NCBI GenBank assembly: GCA_030625285.1
Contig: DAOURC010000025.1
Coordinates: 1 to 8,043, forward strand
Direction: 5' to 3'
From: Eubacteriales bacterium
Lineage (GTDB): Bacteria; Bacillota; Clostridia; Peptostreptococcales; Acidaminobacteraceae
DNA: 8,043 nt
Part shown: positions 5,048-8,043 of the stretch, piece by piece
How positions within the stretch are numbered: position 1 is the stretch's first letter
Layout of the letters: every line of letters starts with the position of its first letter
Translations under genes and position numbers: made by a program
The notes under the pieces: model-generated
What the model was told of the DNA's origin: nothing
The model's database searches: none
What the model saw: only the letters and a program-made list of their open reading frames with translations

Positions 5048-6256
5048 ATGAAAAGATCAAGGTTGATTCGAAGAGTAGGAATTGTTTTTATTTTATTGGT
5101 TTTAATTTTTAGCGGATGGGCTGTTGCTAAAAACATGGACAAGTCTGTCGTGTCGACATCGGTAGCTTTTTATCACGAAGGTATTGAAAAAGGCTTTGAT
5201 CCTCATGGCAATAAGTTTGATATCTATGAAATTAAAGATGAATCTTTTTTATCTGAGGTAATAAAAGACGCTGTATTCAATGGCGCTATCGAACCTAATC
5301 AGTTGGCGATGGCAATCACTATCAATCCTGTTGTACCTGATGATATTTTGAAAGAGATGAAGTCGATAAGCGCTGAGTCTGGTGATAAAACTAAAAAACT
5401 TGAAGTCAAAGGATATTATCCCAATGAATATGTAATCGGGATTAAAGATGAGCTTGGGCTTTCAAATGATGGAATGGAAAATCTTTTAAATACTTTGGTA
5501 AGCAGTTATACAAAGTCTTATTATGGAAAGTATTTGACTATCCCATCCAATCGATTTGAATTAGATAATCTTACTTTGCTAACTTATGATTATCCGGATA
5601 TGGTTGAGGCTTTGGATTCTGAAATGGTGGTTCTTATCAATTACATCAGATCTTTTAAGAGCAAGGATGCTTTTTACAGGGGGTTGGATAAGAATATTTC
5701 TTTTGGAGATTTAGAGCAAAAGGTTCTTTTGCTCAAGTCTATGGATTTAAAGAAGCTGGATTCTTTGATAGGCGCGTATAGGTTTACCAAGAATCAAGAT
5801 GAGCGTATCGAGCTTCTTAAATACAAGATTGAAATCGAGGCTAATTACAGGGATAAAATGAATGATGAGAAGGAAGTTGTTTCATCGATTATTGATAAAT
5901 ATAAAAAAAATACCGCTTTGTTGTTTTTAGGTTCTGAGCAGGCTCCTGTCGAGCTTGAGAATAAATCGAATTATTACAATGTATTGATTTCACAATATAC
6001 AGAAGCCGGTGTTGTAGCCTCTAATGCTATTCATAACATTGAAGAGTATTATGATGAAATCGAGGAGCTTAAAGCGATTCAATTACCAGCGGAAGTGTAT
6101 ATTGTAGTTAAATCTGATGTTGAAGAGTTGGCGATTAATATTCTTGGAAGTATCGAGAGTTTAAAAGATGAAACTCACAATTTGATTAATGCTTATTATA
6201 ATGATGAGTTTTATGGAAAAATGATTGAAGTTACTAAAGATATTGAATGGAAGTAA
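5048..6256 (+). CDS. Truncated Wzz-like co-polymerase paralogue, single N-terminal membrane anchor
   Basis: This 402-residue protein has a basic N-terminus (MKRSRLIRR), one membrane segment (about 10-28) and a long extracytoplasmic helical domain ending at EWK, with no second membrane segment. It is a diverged paralogue of the gene at 3059. LIGAYRFTKNQDERIELLKYKI matches (in pieces) IIGAYNLTKDKDKLLKLYEYQI there, YYNVLISQYTEAGV matches YYNSLIKDYTEAGV, and LLTYDYPDMVEAL matches DSYDYPEIIEIF. The cytoplasmic N-terminal motif of the first protein is absent, so it cannot contact the cytoplasm in the same way. ATG 5048 was chosen because AAAGAGG (5031-5037) lies 10 nt upstream; the ATG at 5015 lies inside the preceding gene. 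Likely role (inference): a second subunit of a mixed co-polymerase ring or an extracytoplasmic modulator of chain length. It is the last gene before a long non-coding stretch, with no clear terminator. Confidence 0.72.
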   Translation: MKRSRLIRRVGIVFILLVLIFSGWAVAKNMDKSVVSTSVAFYHEGIEKGFDPHGNKFDIYEIKDESFLSEVIKDAVFNGAIEPNQLAMAITINPVVPDDILKEMKSISAESGDKTKKLEVKGYYPNEYVIGIKDELGLSNDGMENLLNTLVSSYTKSYYGKYLTIPSNRFELDNLTLLTYDYPDMVEALDSEMVVLINYIRSFKSKDAFYRGLDKNISFGDLEQKVLLLKSMDLKKLDSLIGAYRFTKNQDERIELLKYKIEIEANYRDKMNDEKEVVSSIIDKYKKNTALLFLGSEQAPVELENKSNYYNVLISQYTEAGVVASNAIHNIEEYYDEIEELKAIQLPAEVYIVVKSDVEELAINILGSIESLKDETHNLINAYYNDEFYGKMIEVTKDIEWK

Positions 6257-6330
6257 AACTATGGTGGAACGCTAGGTCATAAACGATTGTTCTTGATTAA
6301 TGAATATTTTGTTACAAAGTGACTAAAGCA

Positions 6331-6359
6331 TTGAATGGCACAAAAGTTTGGCTTATAAT
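6331..6359 (+). promoter_or_regulatory. Strong sigma-A-type promoter
   Basis: TTGAAT (6331-6336), a 17-bp spacer, and a perfect TATAAT (6354-6359). Transcription should start near 6366, giving a leader of about 425 nt before the dehydratase start codon. It marks the dehydratase as the head of a transcription unit separable from the co-polymerase operon. Confidence 0.65.
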
Positions 6360-6436
6360 GTATGTGAAATGTTGGTTAAGCGATTTGGATCGACTTAGGA
6401 ATTCATAGTTTTTTCACAGCTAGTTTATTTTTCAGG

Positions 6437-6473
6437 AGCAAATGCGCGAAAAAACATAGCAAATGCGCGAAAA
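6437..6473. repeat. Two 16-bp direct repeats with 21-bp period
   Basis: AGCAAATGCGCGAAAA occurs exactly twice, at 6437-6452 and 6458-6473, with starts 21 bp apart (two helical turns, so both face the same side of the DNA). The second copy ends 3 bp before the -35 of the promoter at 6477. This is the position and spacing of a binding site for a dimeric activator or cooperative regulator. Which protein binds is unknown. Confidence 0.75.
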
Positions 6474-6476
6474 CTA

Positions 6477-6504
6477 TTGATTAAAAATTCAATGGAACTA
6501 TAAT
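6477..6504 (+). promoter_or_regulatory. Promoter adjacent to the 21-bp direct repeats
   Basis: TTGATT (6477-6482), a 16-bp spacer and a perfect TATAAT (6499-6504). Its -35 abuts the paired direct repeats, so it is a candidate for regulated transcription, with a start near 6511 and a leader of about 280 nt. Confidence 0.55.
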
Positions 6505-6536
6505 GGGATAATCCAAAAGAAACGTGTAGTGGTGCC

Positions 6537-6588
6537 ATATTTGATTGGCTTAGTTAGCCAAATATCTGATTCGGTTAACGGAGCCGAA
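6537..6588 (+). other. Two tandem stem-loops in the 5' leader
   Basis: TTGGCT (6545-6550) pairs with AGCCAA (6556-6561), extendable outward to ATATTT (6537-6542) on AAATAT (6560-6565) with a bulge. TTCGG (6570-6574) pairs with CCGAA (6584-6588). Both lie within the predicted transcript, without a T-run. They may be leader structure, or protein-binding DNA palindromes. Confidence 0.4.
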
Positions 6589-6616
6589 CATGTTAGGTTA
6601 TTACGCAGTCTCAATG

Positions 6617-6754
6617 ACGAAATTAAAATTTCAAGTTAAGTCATAAGCGTTTGATCTACAACGGAATCCTCAGTTTCGAAGACGAAATCAGAGATTTCTT
6701 TTTCATTGCGTTTGACCTGCTGCGAAATCGTAGGATTTCGGCTAGGTCATAAAC
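6617..6754. repeat. Array of three degenerate hairpin-containing repeat units
   Basis: Three GAAAT..ATTTC hairpins occur at 6619-6632 (GAAATT-AA-AATTTC), 6684-6698 (GAAATC-AGA-GATTTC) and 6723-6740 (CGAAATC-GTAG-GATTTCG). The tails are related: units one and two share GCGTTTGAYCT about 15-17 nt on, and units one and three share TAAGTCATAARC/TAGGTCATAAAC. The 14-mer GCTAGGTCATAAAC at 6741-6754 recurs exactly at 6271-6284. This looks like a decayed interspersed-repeat family or a duplicated leader module. Confidence 0.55.
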
Positions 6755-6791
6755 TACTGTTAACAGCCCTCTGGGCAAAGGATTGATCTTA

Positions 6792-7226
6792 ATGACTAAA
6801 AGTGTTAAACAATTGTTTTTAATTATATTTGATGCTATCGCTATTAATTTTTCTTTCTATTTAGCGTTTTTTGTTAGATTTGAAGGGGATATTATTCACT
6901 TTAGTGATGCTGTGAATTACATATATGTGTATTCAAGTATGTTCATATGGATTACTTTGGTAAAGATAATAGTTTTCTATATTTTTAAAATGTACTCGAG
7001 TCTCTGGCGTTATGCCAGTGTGGAAGAGTTGTTCCAAGTGGTGTTGGCATCGGTGGTTGCTACCGCAGCTACTGTTTCTCTGTTGACTGCTTTTGGCTTG
7101 GGTTTCCCAAGGAGTATTTATCTTTTGACTTTTATCTTTGATACGATGTTATTAGGTAGTATTCGTTTTTCTTATCGTTTTTTTAGAAGAAACAGAAGGC
7201 TTACTAGTTACTTCAAAAAAACATGA
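6792..7226 (+). CDS. CapD/PglF-type nucleotide-sugar dehydratase, N-terminal membrane part (frame broken)
   Basis: This 144-residue piece corresponds to the membrane domain of CapD/PglF/FlaA1-like polysaccharide biosynthesis proteins. It has four predicted membrane segments (about 6-27, 43-66, 80-101, 106-124), the family motif MYSSLWRYAS between segments 2 and 3 (usually Y-x-x-L-W-R-Y-A-S), FPRSIY before segment 4, and a very basic stretch RFFRRNRRL where the chain enters the cytoplasm. The frame then hits TGA at 7224-7226, just after a run of seven A residues (7215-7221). The rest of the protein continues in another frame. One extra A would give F-K-K-N-M-K-R-I-L-I-I-G-G-G and a normal full-length protein. 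ATG 6792 follows AAAGGA (6777-6782) by 9 nt; TTG 6783 is too close. In this family the membrane part anchors the enzyme at the cytoplasmic membrane. Confidence 0.8.
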   Translation: MTKSVKQLFLIIFDAIAINFSFYLAFFVRFEGDIIHFSDAVNYIYVYSSMFIWITLVKIIVFYIFKMYSSLWRYASVEELFQVVLASVVATAATVSLLTAFGLGFPRSIYLLTFIFDTMLLGSIRFSYRFFRRNRRLTSYFKKT

Positions 7227-8043
7227 AAAGAATACTTATCATCGGTGGTGGACAAGCTGCTTCTATGCTTGTTAAGGAAATCAAGGAAAATGCTCAATCT
7301 AGCATGACTCCAGTTGCAATTCTGGATGATGATAAATCTAAAATCGGTCTTAATATAAATGGAGTAAAAATAGTTGGTAAAACTAAAGATGTTTTGACGT
7401 ATACTGTAAAATACAATATTGATGAAATTATAATAGCCATTCCTTCGGCTAACAGAAAAACCATCAATGAAATTGTAAATCATGTAAAAGATACAAAATG
7501 TAAGCTTAGAATACTTCCTGGTATGTATGAACTTGCCGATGGTAAAGTTTCTATAAAAGAGATAAGAGACGTAAATATTGAAGATCTTCTCGGTAGGGAA
7601 GAAATAAAGCTTGATACAGATGAGATTGAAACTTTTATTAAAGATAAAACTATTTTGGTAACTGGTGGCGGTGGTTCTATCGGCTCTGAGCTCTGTAGGC
7701 AGATTTGTCACTTTGGTCCTAAAAAACTTTATATTTTAGATAACTATGAAAATAATGCTTATGATTTGGATATCGAGCTTAAAAGAAAATATGAAAATTT
7801 AGATATAGAAGTAATCATCGCTACTGTCAGGGATGAAAAGAGATTAGATGATGTTTTCAAGAGTATTAATCCCAATGTGGTCTTCCATGCTGCTGCTCAT
7901 AAGCATGTGCCTTTAATGGAAGCTAATCCTATTGAAGCTATAAAAAACAATATCTATGGTACTTTAAACACTATAAATATGGCAAAGAAATATAATATAG
8001 AAAAGTTTGTTCTTATATCTACTGATAAAGCAGTAAACCCTAC
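7223..8043 (+). CDS. CapD/PglF-type nucleotide-sugar 4,6-dehydratase, cytoplasmic catalytic part (partial at window end)
   Basis: The frame is open from ATG 7223 to the window end, 273 codons and continuing. A first Rossmann-like domain starts at RILIIGGGQAA (3-13), as in the CoA-binding-like middle domain of CapD/PglF. The short-chain dehydrogenase domain starts at TILVTGGGGSIGSEL (143-157), with the NAD-binding GGGGSIG. FHAAAHKHVPLMEANP (221-236) and ISTDKAVNP (265-273) are family hallmarks; the S-T-D-K lies in the active site of these UDP-sugar 4,6-dehydratases (for example UDP-GlcNAc to a 4-keto-6-deoxy sugar). The remaining catalytic M/Y-x-x-x-K lies beyond the window. Its ATG overlaps the TGA of the membrane part as ATGA. 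It could be translated by coupled re-initiation; there is no well-placed ribosome binding site (AGAAGG at 7194-7199 is 23 nt away). Soluble relatives such as FlaA1/PseB work without a membrane part. Confidence 0.88.
   Translation, partial: MKRILIIGGGQAASMLVKEIKENAQSSMTPVAILDDDKSKIGLNINGVKIVGKTKDVLTYTVKYNIDEIIIAIPSANRKTINEIVNHVKDTKCKLRILPGMYELADGKVSIKEIRDVNIEDLLGREEIKLDTDEIETFIKDKTILVTGGGGSIGSELCRQICHFGPKKLYILDNYENNAYDLDIELKRKYENLDIEVIIATVRDEKRLDDVFKSINPNVVFHAAAHKHVPLMEANPIEAIKNNIYGTLNTINMAKKYNIEKFVLISTDKAVNP

Larger units (their letters stand above)
6257..6791 (+). other. Long regulatory intergenic region upstream of the dehydratase gene
   Basis: No gene is present. The region holds, in order: a first copy of GCTAGGTCATAAAC (6271-6284), a promoter (6331-6359), paired direct repeats (6437-6473), a second promoter (6477-6504), two tandem hairpins (6537-6588), a three-unit hairpin repeat array (6617-6754), a perfect 10-bp palindrome CTGTTAACAG (6757-6766) and a GCCC-TCT-GGGC hairpin (6766-6776) directly ahead of the AAAGGA ribosome binding site (6777-6782). 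The details are given in separate entries. The leader from either promoter exceeds 270 nt, much longer than needed for translation. Confidence 0.7.

Noticed and set aside
7214..7226. Programmed -1 ribosomal frameshift at the A-run
   Set aside because: In the zero frame the heptamer is C-AAA-AAA, an imperfect slippery site, and I see no clear downstream pseudoknot. Homopolymer length variation or transcriptional slippage explains the junction more simply, though it is not excluded.
7208..7711. Minus-strand 167-codon open frame
   Set aside because: It lies opposite the dehydratase, whose plus-strand frame carries clear Rossmann and active-site motifs.
1..8043. CRISPR array
   Set aside because: No set of three or more regularly spaced repeats of 23-40 bp is visible; the only close repeats are the pair at 6437-6473 and the degenerate hairpin units.
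1..8043. tRNA or rRNA genes
   Set aside because: No cloverleaf with a T-arm GTTCRA motif and no rRNA-like conserved stretch was seen.

Overview
The window is AT-rich with compact genes, strong GGAGG-type ribosome binding sites, intrinsic terminators and a c-di-GMP-I riboswitch. This fits a low-GC Bacillota, most likely a clostridial or related lineage. No marker here fixes the family or genus.

Layout: (i) 1-60 holds two adjacent hairpins that resemble the right end of an IS200/IS605-type element, whose body would lie outside the window. (ii) 332-1088 is a complete HigB/HigA-type toxin-antitoxin operon with its own promoter and a palindrome at the transcription start. (iii) 1091-1406 looks like the wreck of a second, type III (ToxIN/AbiQ-like) toxin-antitoxin locus: one pseudoknot-forming RNA unit, an intrinsic terminator, then a frameshifted and internally deleted toxN-like gene. 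(iv) 1527-2615, minus strand, is an SMC/AAA_15-like ATPase with altered catalytic motifs. Its stop codon lies inside its own terminator hairpin. The left third is thus an accessory, mobile or defence-flavoured stretch.

(v) 2640-2790 is a divergent promoter pair followed on the plus strand by a well-formed c-di-GMP-I riboswitch and an intrinsic terminator. (vi) 3059-6256 is a three-gene operon: a two-membrane-segment Wzz-like polysaccharide co-polymerase, a small exported acidic protein of unknown function, and a second co-polymerase-like protein. The second is clearly related to the first but has lost the cytoplasmic N-terminus and the C-terminal membrane segment. (vii) 6257-6791 is a long regulatory region with two promoters, 21-bp-spaced direct repeats, tandem hairpins and a decayed short-repeat array. 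(viii) 6792-8043 is the start of a CapD/PglF-type membrane nucleotide-sugar 4,6-dehydratase gene. It is split into two frames at a run of seven A residues; one more A would restore a single frame. The gene continues past the window.

Working model (inference): the right two thirds is the beginning of a surface or exopolysaccharide cluster. Chain-length or export control comes from an unusual paired co-polymerase module under likely c-di-GMP control, and UDP-sugar modification comes from the dehydratase. The most interesting points are the paired full/truncated co-polymerase operon behind the riboswitch, the homopolymer split in the dehydratase, and the relic type III toxin-antitoxin locus.
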